The notes under the pieces were generated by a model. It saw only the letters and a program-made list of their open reading frames with translations, had not been told where the DNA came from and ran no database searches. DNA of 64,000 nucleotides from Scoparia ambigualis (taxonomy: Eukaryota; Arthropoda; Insecta; Lepidoptera; Crambidae), in assembly GCA_963921215.1 (NCBI GenBank), contig OY992501.1, forward strand, positions 13,422,227 through 13,486,226, written 5' to 3'. Shown piece after piece: positions 20,280 to 30,685 of the stretch (position 1 is the first letter of the stretch; each line of letters opens with the position of its first letter). Position numbers and translations under genes: made by a program.

Positions 20280-20580
20280 AATGTTCTATACTTAGGCGGT
20301 CGTGTCCAGGAGACTTCCCTTTTGTCATACCTTAGCCACATCTTTTGCTGTAAATAAACTTGACAGATCTCTCAGACACGACGCCCTCACCATAGCGACC
20401 CGATGCAGAGTCCAACGGTGACTTCACCACAAGATGATCTTTAAAAATATTTGCAATTGTCTTTAGATTATGTTCGCCCCCCCCCTTCACCCTCCCCGCT
20501 CACGGGAACACTTGGTTTGACATTTAATTTACTTGTGTTTTTCCAGAATTTCACGAAGTCTTTTCCCGATAAGTCTTCAG
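20280..20580 (-). repeat. 301-bp duplicate of the LINE RT-linker, flanked by 19-bp direct repeats
   Basis: This segment is a longer version of 18856-19045 (shared: CTTAGGCGGTCGTGTCCAGG, AATTTCACGAAGTCTT). It is flanked by identical 19-bp repeats starting TAATCAATTTATG (20261-20279 and 20581-20599). It therefore looks like an insertion of a piece of a related LINE between ORF1 and endonuclease. Confidence 0.8.
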
Positions 20581-20651
20581 TAATCAATTTATGTACTAAT
20601 TTACTTTGATTGTTGCGTTCTGTCATTATCTGATTTGTTTAACACACGTTT

Positions 20652-21251
20652 TTACTGCCCGAAGTCGACGAAACGCCGGTACGATACTCCATTCGGCCAA
20701 AACTCATCATTCATAAACACATCCAACTTGTGTTTAGGTACAAAAATTTTATATGAATCATATTCCTTTAGAGTTTTCATATTAATTTTTTCTAAACTGA
20801 CTCGAACGTTTGACTTCTTTTCAATGTAATCTATGATGTGACACACAGCTACCTCCTTCGAAACATTATAAATATAAATTGGAATATATATTTCTGCTGC
20901 TTTAAAATTATCATTCTTATCCGTCTCAGCTCTCTCCGTTTGTCCAATAAAGCGATTTCTCAACTTCTTTTTTTGAACCAATTTCCATTCTTCACTGTGG
21001 CCATACTCTTTCCACTCTCCATTACGGACAATATCAGCCATCGATTTACGATCGACCGCGGGGGCAGTGTGTCCGCTCGTTTGCGCCTCGGTGGCCGTCG
21101 GCCGGCGGTCGGATCCGCGCACATTCAAATCTCGCCGACAGTTGCTCGGAGCTCCGACCGCGCATGTCGTCTTTATCTCGCTCGCGCTTGAGTCACCTAC
21201 AATGCTATGCGTTATAGGCTTCGTGTTCAGGTGATCGCAGGTTATATACAT
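20652..21251 (-). pseudogene. LINE ORF1 protein, C-terminal part
   Basis: About 200 residues. The N-terminal part is low-complexity Ser/Thr/Arg-rich. The second half has EEWKLVQKKKLRNRF and a conserved fold-like region YIYNVSKEVAVCHIIDYIEK to YDSYKIFVPKHKL and FWPNGVSYRRFVDF, resembling the RRM-like nucleic-acid chaperone part of LINE ORF1p. The frame is open to its stop at 20652. Confidence 0.7.
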
Positions 21252-21299
21252 TTTTTAGTACCTACAGCTGACGTATTGCTGACAATCGCATAGCTGACA

Positions 21300-22320
21300 A
21301 ATTGGAAATATCCAGGGCCGGACGAAAAGCACAGCTTCTGGATCAAATGGTATCGATGTTAACACGGGTTTCTGGCAACACAATTTCAAGATGCCATAGA
21401 GGCAGACTCACTCCCAAGTTTGTTAACTGGTGTCACTTTTCTGTTTCATAAATAATATTTTGAACATGATTCAGAATGGATCTTTCTCATCGACATGACC
21501 ATCAGCCAGACGATTCGGCGTGGCAAAGGGACGCCTTTCGCTGCCTGGATTGAGTCTAAAAGAAGGCCTATGATTCGGTACCGCATTCATATGTGGTGAG
21601 GGTAAAATAGTCATAGGTGTGCCATTTCAAGGATTTTTTTCTTAACAATGAGTACGGATGCATTATTTGGATGTCGTTCCAGTTAATATACACTTAACGC
21701 CGCTATTCTTGGCAACCGAAAACTGGCGTAAACCACTCAACTGCAAGGACATAATGGAAGAGCAAGGGCCTACACGGGCGCAATTATCAGGCTCTAACTG
21801 GGCCTAATGCAGATTTATTTGCCTTGGTGAACTGGCTTCGCTTTGGTGCCCTCTTTGAGAAAACCAAAGGTTTTGTCTTTGCAATTTAAGATGAAGTTAT
21901 CAAGACGAATAACTACCGGAAATACGGTCGATATCTGTCGGGCATACCGCCGCCGTAAACATAATATAATTTGCGGTTGTTCTCATCTTGCTAACGGAGA
22001 GTATTTGCACAGAAAGCCAAGTAGCAAGAATATTTTACCATCAACTTGCTTAATATAACCTTGTTGAATCAAAGCTGCTGTACTATAAGAACGCACCTAC
22101 GCAGTTTTTGAAAATGGTCATGCAAACGCTCTACTAGGATCGCTATCACGGATAGAACTATTGTCGCTAATAAGCCTGGTATCATAAAGGTCGACCGATC
22201 TCAGCTCTGTTCAACATTGGTTAATTGTTATCACCTCATGATGAGAACCTCTTGTAAGCCGAGAACGAGAAGCTCTGTAAGTACCTTGGCATGGCTCTCG
22301 AGGTTACTGCCATGTAGGAT
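21300..22320 (+). pseudogene. R4/Dong-like LINE fossil, scrambled
   Basis: Short RT-like pieces follow one another on the plus strand: YPGPDEKHSFWIKWY and QDAIEADSLPSLLTGVT near 21310-21440, then AWIES near 21540, then RRITTGNTVDICRAYRRRKH with CGCSHLANGEYLHRKPS near 21900-22010 (a CCHC-like tail of R2/R4 elements), then an RT-like piece (IIKVDRSQLCSTLVNCYH) near 22180. The order is not colinear with one element, so two overlapping relics are likely. Many stops. Confidence 0.45.
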
Positions 22321-22380
22321 GATTTGATTTAACCATTATTGTACCGATAGTCGTTTCGGCAAACGGTCTTATATAGCTAA

Positions 22381-22638
22381 GACATTGTTCAGACTAAATG
22401 TATTTCCGCCGTGGACTGTGAGTATGCTCACTGGCAGCCCCAGTGTGAACGTGGACTGTCTGCTGTATGCGTTCTCACCGAGCATAGAGTCAGCGACAAC
22501 GCACTACGTAATAGCGTATAGTCTGTTCGGTGTGAACGAGAAGAAGAAAGAATATATAAATATTATACGGTAAAACGATAAACTGCGTAACGCGCGCTCA
22601 CAGTCAACGGCAGACAAAACGTTTGGTCTAAACAATGC
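22381..22638. mobile_element. MITE of about 258 bp with about 40-bp inverted ends
   Basis: The left end (ACATTGTTCAGACTAAATGT, through to GACTGTGAG) and right end (complement of GGCATTGTTTAGACCAAACG, through to GACTGTGAG) are imperfect inverted copies over about 40 bp. No transposase frame. Target duplication not resolved. Confidence 0.65.
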
Positions 22639-22886
22639 CTTAATGTCTCGAACAGTTTCACGAGACGCTCTCGCTGAAAGGTCAAATCACGGATCAGATA
22701 CAAAAATCAGTACTTCTCCTTCTTGTACACGGCACGTATTGTCCGGAGTTCCTCACATTGCAAACCTAATCACCGATAGCCACCGATAGCTTGCCTTGCT
22801 GCCGGTCTCATCAGTCTTAGTTAAGTTTCTCATAATATATTATATCAGGCGCGCAAGAGCGATTCCAAAACGACGAGGGGGTAGTT

Positions 22887-23195
22887 TTGAAGGACTTCAA
22901 AGCCCACCATAAAACATGGTTGGGCTCCACCAAAACTGATCACGCTGGTAGAGTCGCTCATGCCTTCGCTCTGACGCAAGACCTGACGCAACTAGTAGAC
23001 CAGCCAACCAGGATGCCAGATATCGTAGGTCACGCGCCCTCCTTGTTGGATTTATTATTGGCAAGTCGCCCTGCAGGGTATAGAGTGTCGGTGTTTTCAC
23101 CTCTAGGCTCGTCAGACCACTGCTTGGTTGCCACAGCACCGCACAACGTTGGTCTACCGAAAACGGTGGAAACCAAGCGTCGTCTGTGGCACTAA
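22887..23195 (+). pseudogene. LINE endonuclease C-terminus
   Basis: Reads DFKAHHKTWLGSTKTD, then HAPSLLDLLLASRP, then FSPLGSSDHCLVAT. These are the last catalytic blocks (D-N region and SDH) of an APE-type endonuclease. The N-terminal half is absent, as expected after 5' truncation. Confidence 0.8.
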
Positions 23196-23536
23196 TCGTC
23201 GGCCGATTGGGACAAATTGCGCGAATACTTTGCATGGGGCCAGAGCTGCTTTCTTGAAAAGGACCCATCGGAGTGCGCTTCTGCCATCGCTAATGAGATC
23301 TCCTTGGGTATGGAATATTATATTCCGTTCACAGATCTTGCCAGCGTTGGCAGACAACGACCTTGGTTAAATAGCGAATGCGCAAAAGCTGCTGAATGCA
23401 AGCAGGCGGCGTAACGTGCTTAGACGAGGGCTTGCGCACTGAATGACCCTAGTACCAGCTCCTTGAAGGCGGCCTACAACAAGGCCTCTAAGTCTAATAA
23501 GAGGGCTCTCGCAGGACCGGATGCACAAAGAGTGGC

Positions 23537-25335
23537 ATGGGTGGGGCTGGAGTTGATCTCGCACCGGGAAGCCGTCGCTATTGGCGGCTTGCTAAGGCCT
23601 TGCAGGCCAACTTCTACTCTCCCTCGCTGCCCCCGTTGAAACAACCAGATGGCTCGTTGGCTTACCAGCCGCTTGAGAAGGCGAACTTGTTGGCTGAACT
23701 TTTCGCGGCCAATTCGCGCGTCGACAATTGTGGCGCTGCTTTACCTATTACAGCACATTGTGGGACCACCATGCCTGATATTCGTATCAGGCAGTACGAT
23801 GTACGTGCCATGCTGCGGTCGCTCGACATGCGGAAGGCTAGCGGGCCGGATGGTGTTCCGGCGATTGTGCTGCTCAGATGCGCGGCTGAGTTGTCTCCTG
23901 TATTGACACGATTGTTTAGGGAGTCTTACGATACTGGTGTTGTGCCGGAGGATCTTGGAAGGAGGCGAACATAAAACCCATCCCCAAAAAAGATGATCGC
24001 TCGGATCCGGCCAACTATCGACCCATCGCTGTAACTTCTGTGCTGTCCAAGATGTTTGAGCGGATCCTTAATTCCCAGCTCATTCACTACCTAGAGGATC
24101 ACTCGCTGCTCCATGATCGCCAGTATGGGTTCAGACCAAAGCGATCAACGGGTGATCTTCTAGCGTACGTTTCTCACGCGTGGAGTGAAGCGATGGACAA
24201 GCATGGCGAATCCCTGGCAGTTAGCCTTGATATCGCCAAAGCTTTCGATAGTGTGGCATCGTTCCCTTCTTTCCAAGTTGCCGGCCTTAGGTGTGCCACC
24301 CTGTTTGTACACCTAAGTTGCAGACTTTCTAGAAGGGCGGAGGATTCGTGTCCTTTGTGAGGGTAGTTCCTCCGCGTTCTACAAATTTAATGCCGGAGTG
24401 CCGCAGGGTTCTGTGCTCTCACCTACTCTATTTCTTCTGCATATTAATGGCATGTTGTCCTTGGGCAATATTCATTGTTATGCGGATGACAGTACGGTGC
24501 ATGAGCGGTACTTGGGACATACTGCGGCAAAGCAAGCCGATATCATGGTGAAAAGGCAAGAACTGGTTGCCAAACTGAACATGATTCTCAATCGTGTCTC
24601 TAAGTGGGGATCCAAAAACCTGGTGGGGTTTAATGCTAGCTAAACTCAGGTTTGTGCATTCTCGTCCAAGGTAACTCCCTTCCTTACTCTTCCCTCTCTT
24701 CAGAACTCTCCGTTACTCACTTCGGTGAACCCCAGCATTCTTAGCATGGACATCGGCCAGGAACTGAATCCGAAATGCTACATCAAGAGTGCTATTTTAA
24801 CTTGAAGTTAGGTATTCTCAATAAGGTGGTCGTTCACTCCCGAGCAGCGCTGTTTGCTGTACAAAACTCAGGTGCGATCGAGTATGAAGTATTGTTCCCA
24901 TCTATGGGACGGCTCCTCCGCCTCCTCGATGCACTTGATAGACTGCAAAGGCGAGTGGTACGCATGGATTGGATTGTGATTGAACCAGCCTCCCTTGAGG
25001 ACCTCCAGCTGCGTAGAGACATTACTTCTCTCAGTGTCTTCTACTGGAATTACTACGGAGAGTGTTCTGAAGAACTTTTTGATCTTATCTTGCCCTCTCC
25101 TTTCCTCTCCCGGACTACACGTGCTGGTCTTAGGAACCACCATCATACTGTACAGACTCGTACCAAAAAATTTGGCAAGTCGTTCCTCTGTAAAACCATT
25201 CGGCTTTACAATTATTTGCCGGCGCATGCTTTTCCCAGCTCCTACAGTCCTGGGTCTTTTAAGCGGGGCGTGAAACGGCATTTATGCAGGCCGCTAACAA
25301 TAGGTGCGCTCGTTATCGTGCTTAATCTACGGTGA
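23537..25335 (+). pseudogene. LINE reverse transcriptase and C-terminal domain
   Basis: Pieces in different frames: MRKASGPDGVPAIVLLRCA (RT start), NYRPIAVTSVLSKMFERIL-type block near 24010-24070, YGFRPKRSTGDLLA, motif A SLDIAKAFDSV (about 24222), a frameshift, motif B AGVPQGSVLSPTLF (about 24391), motif C HCYADDSTVH (about 24475), then a C-terminal region with LDALDRLQRRVVRM and LPSPFLSRTTRAGLRNHH. A W-rich segment after motif A is garbled. Active-site Asp residues remain, but the frame is broken at least three times. Confidence 0.8.
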
Positions 25336-25416
25336 AGAGAGCTTTCATTATTTTGGACTGCATCGGTTGTTTACCATCAGGCAGGATGCAGTCACTATGA
25401 CGAGTCATAAAAAAAA

Positions 25417-25808
25417 GGCATTGTTGGATGGTAACCTTCATCACTATCTTCAATGTTCCGTGGTGAAGGTGAAGGAGAAAAGTCATTGTCATTCGTAATT
25501 TGGGTGTTCCCTCTTTCAGTATCGGGGTCCACACTACCTGATGAAGATCTTTGACTTAACTTGATTTCCAGTAGTTGGTCGCGCCTTCACAACTTCTTTA
25601 AGAAAAAGCAAGGGCTTAAAATAAGGCCATTTAGGATAAACTGCAGTTGCCTTGTCTCCAGAGCGAGACGGTGGAATCTTTCACAACTCTACGATGAACT
25701 GATCTCTCAGATATCTCCATCGTTTTCTTAATTTATTTTCTGGAACGAAATTTAACTGTCTTATAAAACTTATTCCATACAGAGCTCATACTCCAAATGT
25801 GAGTAAAA
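25417..25808 (-). pseudogene. MADF gene of Harbinger copy B
   Basis: The minus strand reads FVPENKLRKRWRYLRDQFIV, then KIPPSRSGDKATAVYPKWPY, then KPLLFLKEVVKARPTTGN. This is the clearest MADF domain in the window (the WRYLRDQF and WPYF blocks are diagnostic). An in-frame stop follows VEL, and frame changes follow the domain. The 3' part, including any BESS motif, is cut off by the LINE poly(A) at 25416. It lies antisense and upstream of the transposase exon 2 at 27216, the same layout as copy A. Confidence 0.8.
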
Positions 25809-25810
25809 TA

Positions 25811-25961
25811 CGGAATCTCGATAGCCAAAATATCCATGCGTTTTTAATGTCATGAAAATTATGCTTTGTGTGTGACGCAGTGACGATCTTTCTCGGTAAC
25901 AGCATCGTAATGGTATAGATCATTTAACGCATTTATCGATATTTTGGCTATCAAGATTCTG
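25811..25961. mobile_element. TA-target MITE, Harbinger copy B
   Basis: A 151-bp version of the MITE at 1601-1834, in inverted orientation and at the same position in the Harbinger element. Ends CGGAATCTCGATAGCC and GGCTATCAAGATTCTG are flanked by TA. Confidence 0.65.
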
Positions 25962-25970
25962 TATCATACT

Positions 25971-26553
25971 TGTTCGGAACAAAATGGCCACTTACGGCTG
26001 GCAACCTTTTTTGTAGTTTTAATTTGTATTTGACAGACGACTGTCAATGTCAGTGTGACACACACACTCACTTTGGATTTTTGGTGAGGTTATGATCTTG
26101 ACCGCGCGGTCGCGTGGAAACTATTGACTTTTTTGGTGTAATTTAATATGTAGGGCACATGATCAGTAAATTCGGCGGACCGTAGTAATTAAGTTGTGAA
26201 ACAGTGTGAACTTTAATAAGTTTAAACTCAGTGAGTTGTTTGGCTAAGTGATTGGTGCAGTGGTACGTATTTCTCTGGGGTTTGAGAGCTCTCTTGGGGT
26301 AGCCAACGGGAAGTTAGGGCCTTTCCACCACCACAGCAGCCAGAGCAGTCGCCGGGGAGGCGAGCTACGTTCACCACTGCAGCCGGCGGCCGGCGAGTCC
26401 CTGAGGACCTCGAGGAGACGAAGCGGCGTCGGGGACGCAGTCACCGTCTTCATAGTACGTAAGTTAGTTTATATACATTATAATTTAGTATAGATTTAAG
26501 TTGGCTAGAAATAGCCTGGTAGCAGGGAAGATGTAGACTCTCTATATTAAACA
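25971..26553 (+). mobile_element. Solo LTR of 583 bp inside Harbinger copy B
   Basis: Starts TGTTCGGAACAAAATGG and ends CTCTATATTAAACA (TG...CA). Flanks are ATACT (25966-25970) and AAACT (26554-26558), a 5-bp duplication with one change. Harbinger copy A is uninterrupted at this point (ATACTCATCAAG). No second LTR or internal sequence, so it is a solo LTR left after LTR-LTR recombination. It is not related to the LTRs of BEL-1, BEL-2 or 27817-29006. Orientation is assumed. Confidence 0.8.
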
Positions 26554-26744
26554 AAACTCATCAAGTGCATATTATTTGTCAGTTAAGTATTAAGCTAATT
26601 CAATTTAAAAACATAATTATTTTTGTCTCAATTCAGGTAGACAAGTAAAATTTTCTATCTGAATAGAGCCCAAAATAATCGCTTCACATTTTAAAAACTG
26701 TTATTTTTTACAATACATATAATAAGAATAATATATGATATCAT

Positions 26745-27170
26745 TCTTTTTTTTTTTTTTTAATGTAAGAAAGAGGCAAATGAGCAGGCGGGTCACCTGA
26801 TGGAGAGCAATCACCGCCGCTCATGGATACGCAAAACCAGAGGAGTCGAGATGTCGTAGATGCGTTGCCGACCTTTAAGAAAGGAATAGGGTTAAGGAAG
26901 GAATAGGAATTGTGAGGGGGGGTGGAGGGGGAAGGGGCCTCCGGAACTCTCACTGGCCGGACGAAACACAACAGCACCAAGTGCTATTATTTCACGCCGG
27001 ATATTCGTGACAGGGTGGTATTATCCCGGGCGAGCCTGCCCAATGCGTACTGCAACGCAGCGTGGCTCTACCTTATCAGTCAGTGTCACCCATTTAGCAC
27101 CACCCAGGGGTCACGTGTAGGGTCTCAAGAGTAAACCTACGGACGCGAGTAACTTTAACCCCCAGAACCC
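26745..27170 (-). repeat. SINE-like dispersed repeat, copy 2 (longest)
   Basis: The plus strand begins with a run of about 16 T, then GAGGCAAATGAGCAGGCGGG and TCACCTGATGG. Read on the minus strand it thus ends in CATCAGGTGACCCG...poly(A), a retroposon tail. It interrupts the Harbinger copy B intron between ATATCATTC and CATTTCTACATAATAG, which are contiguous in copy A. No A/B-box was recognised. Confidence 0.75.
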
Positions 27171-27215
27171 TCATTTCTACATAATAGTATGTTGAACATT
27201 GTTTTTCATTTACAG

Positions 27216-27816
27216 GTATCTTGCAACTGGAGAATTTTTCAAATCCCTTTCATCCAACTTCAGAATAGGGGTAACTATAGCAACGAAAATTATAGAAGAG
27301 ACGGTTGTTGCAACGTGGGAGGAACTGTATACCATACATATGCCTATACCTACTAAAGATATATTTTACTCATTATCTTACGATTTAAATAATATATGTA
27401 TTTTCCTATGTCATAGTTTGTATAGATGGTAAACATGTGTGCTCGGTGTGCCCAAAGAAATCAGGATCTATGTTTTATAATTATAAAAAAAAACTTCTCT
27501 GTGGTATTGTAAGCAGTGGCCGATGCCAATTACAAATTTATAATAATAGAAGTCGGAGGCTATGGTAAACAAAACGATGGAGGCACCTCTAGAGCATCAG
27601 AGTTGAATCAGTTTCTGAATGAAAGGGTATTGGATATTCCAGAACCACCTAATTTACCTGGTTTCCAAATGTCTGCACCCTATGTAGCTGACGAATCCTA
27701 TCTATTGACAACATATTGAATGATACCGTTTGGGGGGGGGGGGGGGTAACTTATTAACAGAGGAACAACAGAATAATTTATTCAAAGTGGCGTTTGTTAT
27801 CTTATATTGAAACTGA
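27216..27816 (+). pseudogene. Harbinger copy B transposase, exon 2, first part
   Basis: A TTTACAG acceptor precedes 27216. The frame runs YLATGEFFKSLSSNFRIGVT, then DGKHVCSVCPKKSGSMFYNY, ADANYKFIIIEVGGYGKQND (second catalytic Asp in the NDGGT block), and SELNQFLNERVLDIPEPPN. This is the DDE_Tnp_4 nuclease of PIF/Harbinger elements. A poly-G run near 27735 and frame changes damage it. A short LTR element interrupts it at 27817, and the C-terminus follows at 29011. Exon 1 of this copy is missing. Confidence 0.85.
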
Positions 27817-29006
27817 TCTAGGGAAGCCGATGGTGGGTAGATTGGATCACCTCGGGATCACCACTGTAGGGAAGCCGTGGTATGGTAGGTTGATGCAACT
27901 TTGAGGAAGGCAAAGGGAAGATCTTCCTCCGAGCTGGGTGGTATAGCTCGGGGACCGAGGTCCAACGGATGGTAGTTAGAGGTGCTTTATATAGCGAAGG
28001 AGGTGGTGTAACTTCGCTAGCGCGATGCAGGCTTCCCGTACTATTTTCTGTCGCGGTATGGAGATGTCGTTGAATCGGTTTTGTGGCGCCATCTGTGGAC
28101 ACGGTTGGGAAGGTGTTTGCTTCGTGTCGCACTATGTGCGGCGTCATGCAGGTAGGTGGCGCCGCCACATCACTCCCCTCCTGAGACCGGAGGTCGATGT
28201 CAGTGAGTGTGCTCAGCAGTCAGTGCGTCAGAGCTTGCAAGTGCCAGTGGAGAGTGCTGCTGCAGGATGCCACAGTCTACGGTGAGTCGAGACGGGTAAG
28301 ATAAAGGCGCGTTTCCAGTGATGCAGTGTGCTGCTCCTGTCTGCGGTGAGTCGAGACAGGTGATGACGGTGGGTCCGAGCTGCTGGTGTGCAGGGCTGCC
28401 ACGCCGGAGTGATGCGGCCGACATTGATGCACCGGTCGTGGGCTGCAGAGACCGGGTCGGGATGATGCCGTCGAGTGTGCTGGAGGTCCAGGAAGCGTCG
28501 TCCGAGATGCTGCGGTGGAACCTTGAGGCTTGAATGCTGGCTTGCTGTGTGACTGCTGGCGAAGGTAGACCTAATGATGGATGAGGAGTGATGGATGGGC
28601 GCTGCGACGATGTTGAAGGTGCTTCTGTGCTCCGTAGAGGTCACCACTGTAGGGAAGGCGATGGTGGGTAGATTGGATCACGTCCGGGTCATGACTGTAG
28701 GGAAGCCGAAGGTGGGTGGGTAGGAATGGATGCAACTTGAAGGAAGGCAAAGGGAAGATCTTCCTCCGAGCTGGGTGGTATAGCTCGGGGACCGAGGTCC
28801 AACGGATGGTAGTTGGAGGTGCTATATATAGCAAAGGAGGTGGTGTAACTTCGCTAGCGCGATGCAGGCATCCCGTACTATTTTCTGTCGCGGTATGGAG
28901 ATGTCGTTGAATTGGTTTTGTGGCGCCATCTGTGTACACGGCTGGGAAGGTGTTTGCTTCGTGTCGCACTATGTGCGGCGTCATGCAGGTAGGTGGCGCC
29001 GCCACA
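27817..29006 (-). mobile_element. Short non-autonomous LTR element (1190 bp)
   Basis: Two LTRs (27817-28169, 353 bp; 28648-29006, 359 bp) surround only 478 bp. On the minus strand the LTR starts TGTGGCGGCGCCACC; the intact end is CCTTCCCTACA. The 4-bp duplication CTGA lies at 27813-27816 and 29007-29010. A primer-binding-like TGGTGACCTCTACGG (from 28646 leftward) follows the 5' LTR, and a polypurine AGGAGGGGAGTGA precedes the 3' LTR (28170-28182). A TATATAA box lies in each LTR. The internal part has no retroviral-type coding motif, so it must depend on proteins from elsewhere. Confidence 0.85.
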
Positions 29007-29010
29007 CTGA

Positions 29011-29163
29011 TATTGAACTTGCTGACGAAATCGTGAAAACTATGTGTTTATTGCTTATTATAATTATTGGTAAAGAGGGTATTGAGCAAAACTTGACTCC
29101 TATTAATATTATACAGCAAAGATGGCACAATCAAAGACTGACTCCACCTTCGAATGATTATTG
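29011..29163 (+). pseudogene. Harbinger copy B transposase, C-terminus
   Basis: The frame ELADEIVKTMCLLLIIIIGK ends with QRWHNQRLTPPSNDY and a stop near 29161. The ADEIVKTMCLL block fits the C-terminal helix of HARBI1-like proteins. It is directly continuous with the frame before the LTR element once that element and one CTGA are ignored. Confidence 0.75.
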
Positions 29164-29394
29164 AAAATAAATGGAAATAAATCTGTTATACTTACCATCC
29201 TGTTTCATTTCCAAACTAATGTCTTTTCAACATTTGTCGCTAACATTTCTATTGCCATGGACCGTATGCCTTTTGACCCATAGAGGTTGTTTTTCAAATA
29301 CTAAGCTTATCAAGACTTCGTTATCCACATCCATCACTGCAAACACCTAATCTGAGTAAACAGACACACCCTACACCTGCAAACGCTCAAACCC

Positions 29395-29458
29395 GTATTA
29401 TGGGTCGGTCGATACCAGGTAGTCGGTACCGACAAGTTTAATCCTGTTTCTTTATACG
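29395..29458. repeat. Probable Harbinger TIR (copy B, 3' side)
   Basis: GGGTCGGTCGATACC to TCCTGTTTCTTTATA resembles 3098-3165 in the same plus-strand orientation, although the transposases are oppositely oriented in the two copies. Confidence 0.45.
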
Positions 29459-29515
29459 TCAGTGCATAAGATAACATGAAAACATTAAGCGAATCACACA
29501 CTACGCAGTATTTAT

Positions 29516-29813
29516 CTAAAAGCATCACACACTAAACAGATACTATAATATACGAGACGATACATTCACTCGGAATCCTTCATACTGATGCCGATACGAC
29601 AGATGTTATCTGCAGATATATTTGTATACGCAGATAATAATCTCACCATCTGTCGGTATATGTCGGTGCTCACAGATACTGTACGATAAAATATAAATTA
29701 TCTGCGCTGTGTGTGTTGGTTCATATGATTTATATAGAGAGCGATATTGAAAGGTATCTGCTCAGATACAGATATCTTACCGTATCTGCATAGTGTGTAA
29801 TTAGCTTTATGCC
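29516..29813. mobile_element. MITE of about 298 bp
   Basis: The left end (TAAAAGCATCACACACTA, then AACAGATAC) and the complement of the right end (TAAAGCTAATTACACACTAT, then GCAGATACGG) are imperfect inverted copies. The interior is rich in CAGATA/TATCTG repeats. It lies between two copies of the Harbinger-type terminal sequence. Confidence 0.5.
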
Positions 29814-29818
29814 TGAAC

Positions 29819-29880
29819 CGATCGGTACCGACCCGCACAGATTTGTCTGTACCGGCAACCTGTTTCTTTATGTAAGCACC
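29819..29880. repeat. Second Harbinger-type terminal sequence
   Basis: CCTGAACCGATCGGTACC to CCTGTTTCTTTATG is nearly identical to 3098-3165 and in the same orientation as 29395-29458. Confidence 0.55.
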
Positions 29881-30685
29881 GTACCTCTGTTAATCCGCAG
29901 GTAGGTTCGCAATAATTAAAAATAACAATTACCTGAAAACAATGGTTTGTTGAATTATAATCGTAATCCCTCTCCGGAAAGGGATTAAGAGAGGGGTTGA
30001 GTTAATATTGTGAACAATAATTGTTATTGTTCCTTCGTTGCAAGATTCCGTGCGTCAGAAACCTATGATCTCGGTTCCTGTCGCCACTGCTTACAGCCAC
30101 GCCACCTTAACCTTACCGCAACGCATAAGTACATATTTTTTTATACTTGCAGTCCAACATAATCAGAGCGTATTATCAGCTATTCATCATTTATACCAGT
30201 TCTTGTATTTAATCCTCTCGCACATTCATACCTCATACTTCACAGCCATTCATCATCTTTTACTCTTTATCGGATGGGACTCCCGTTTCCTACTTTATTA
30301 CCTATCTATATAACTTTACCATCATATTATATTAAATCTTAATCTATGGGGAAAACAAGTTTTTCAATTGAGCTGTCTGCTCAGCACTGCTTATATATTT
30401 TTCTCTTTTTTCTTAACCATTACAATTCTCTTATAACTATTTAACAATCTCTTACTTTTTATTATATTATTCTAAGTTTCTTGTGGCCTTACATATTTTA
30501 CCATCTTTGGTCCATATTTCTAATTGGCTTATACCTACTACTAAATATTTTTGTCACAAATTGAACTTATTCTAATTTTAAATACATTATTTGCTTAATC
30601 TACTGAGGGAACTTATAATTATATCTCAAGATTTAATTGAGTTGCCCTTATTTATGCTTATGTTTTATTTCTCTTTCTAACTACG
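29881..30685. other. AT-rich stretch with no recognised gene
   Basis: Open frames here are of random type. A short palindrome-like CCTCTCCGGAAAGGGATTAA lies near 29970. Confidence 0.35.

Larger units (their letters stand above)
17790..21251 (-). mobile_element. Rearranged APE-type LINE (ORF1, endonuclease, RT), minus strand
   Basis: In minus-strand order: ORF1 C-terminus (21251-20652), an inserted duplicate of the RT linker (20580-20280), endonuclease N-terminus (20267-19860), a SINE-like insertion (about 19860-19590), endonuclease C-terminus and linker (19574-19143), and RT (18925-17790). The sequence is truncated at about 17790 before the C-terminal domain. I place it in the CR1/L2 assemblage only tentatively. 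Confidence 0.8.
22880..25416 (+). mobile_element. 5'-truncated LINE ending in poly(A)
   Basis: A plus-strand LINE: endonuclease C-terminus (22887-23195), linker, RT (23800-24640) and C-terminal domain (24775-25335), with several frameshifts. Its 3' end has CATCAGGCAGGATGC followed by ATAAAAAAAA (to 25416). The next base starts the MADF gene of Harbinger copy B, so it inserted into that element. Confidence 0.8.

Noticed and set aside
22640..22666. Short GTCTCG...CGAGAC hairpin
   Set aside because: A 6-bp stem is expected often by chance; nothing around it supports a function.
26248..26493. Small protein gene in the solo LTR
   Set aside because: Open by composition only; no homologous motif, and it lies wholly inside an LTR.
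28025..29005. Several open frames on both strands of the short LTR element
   Set aside because: GC-rich LTR sequence opens many frames; the same frames occur twice because the LTR is duplicated, and none has a domain.
27817..29006. Simple tandem duplication of host DNA
   Set aside because: The TG...CA ends, primer-binding and purine-tract positions and a CTGA duplication in the Harbinger frame fit an LTR element better.
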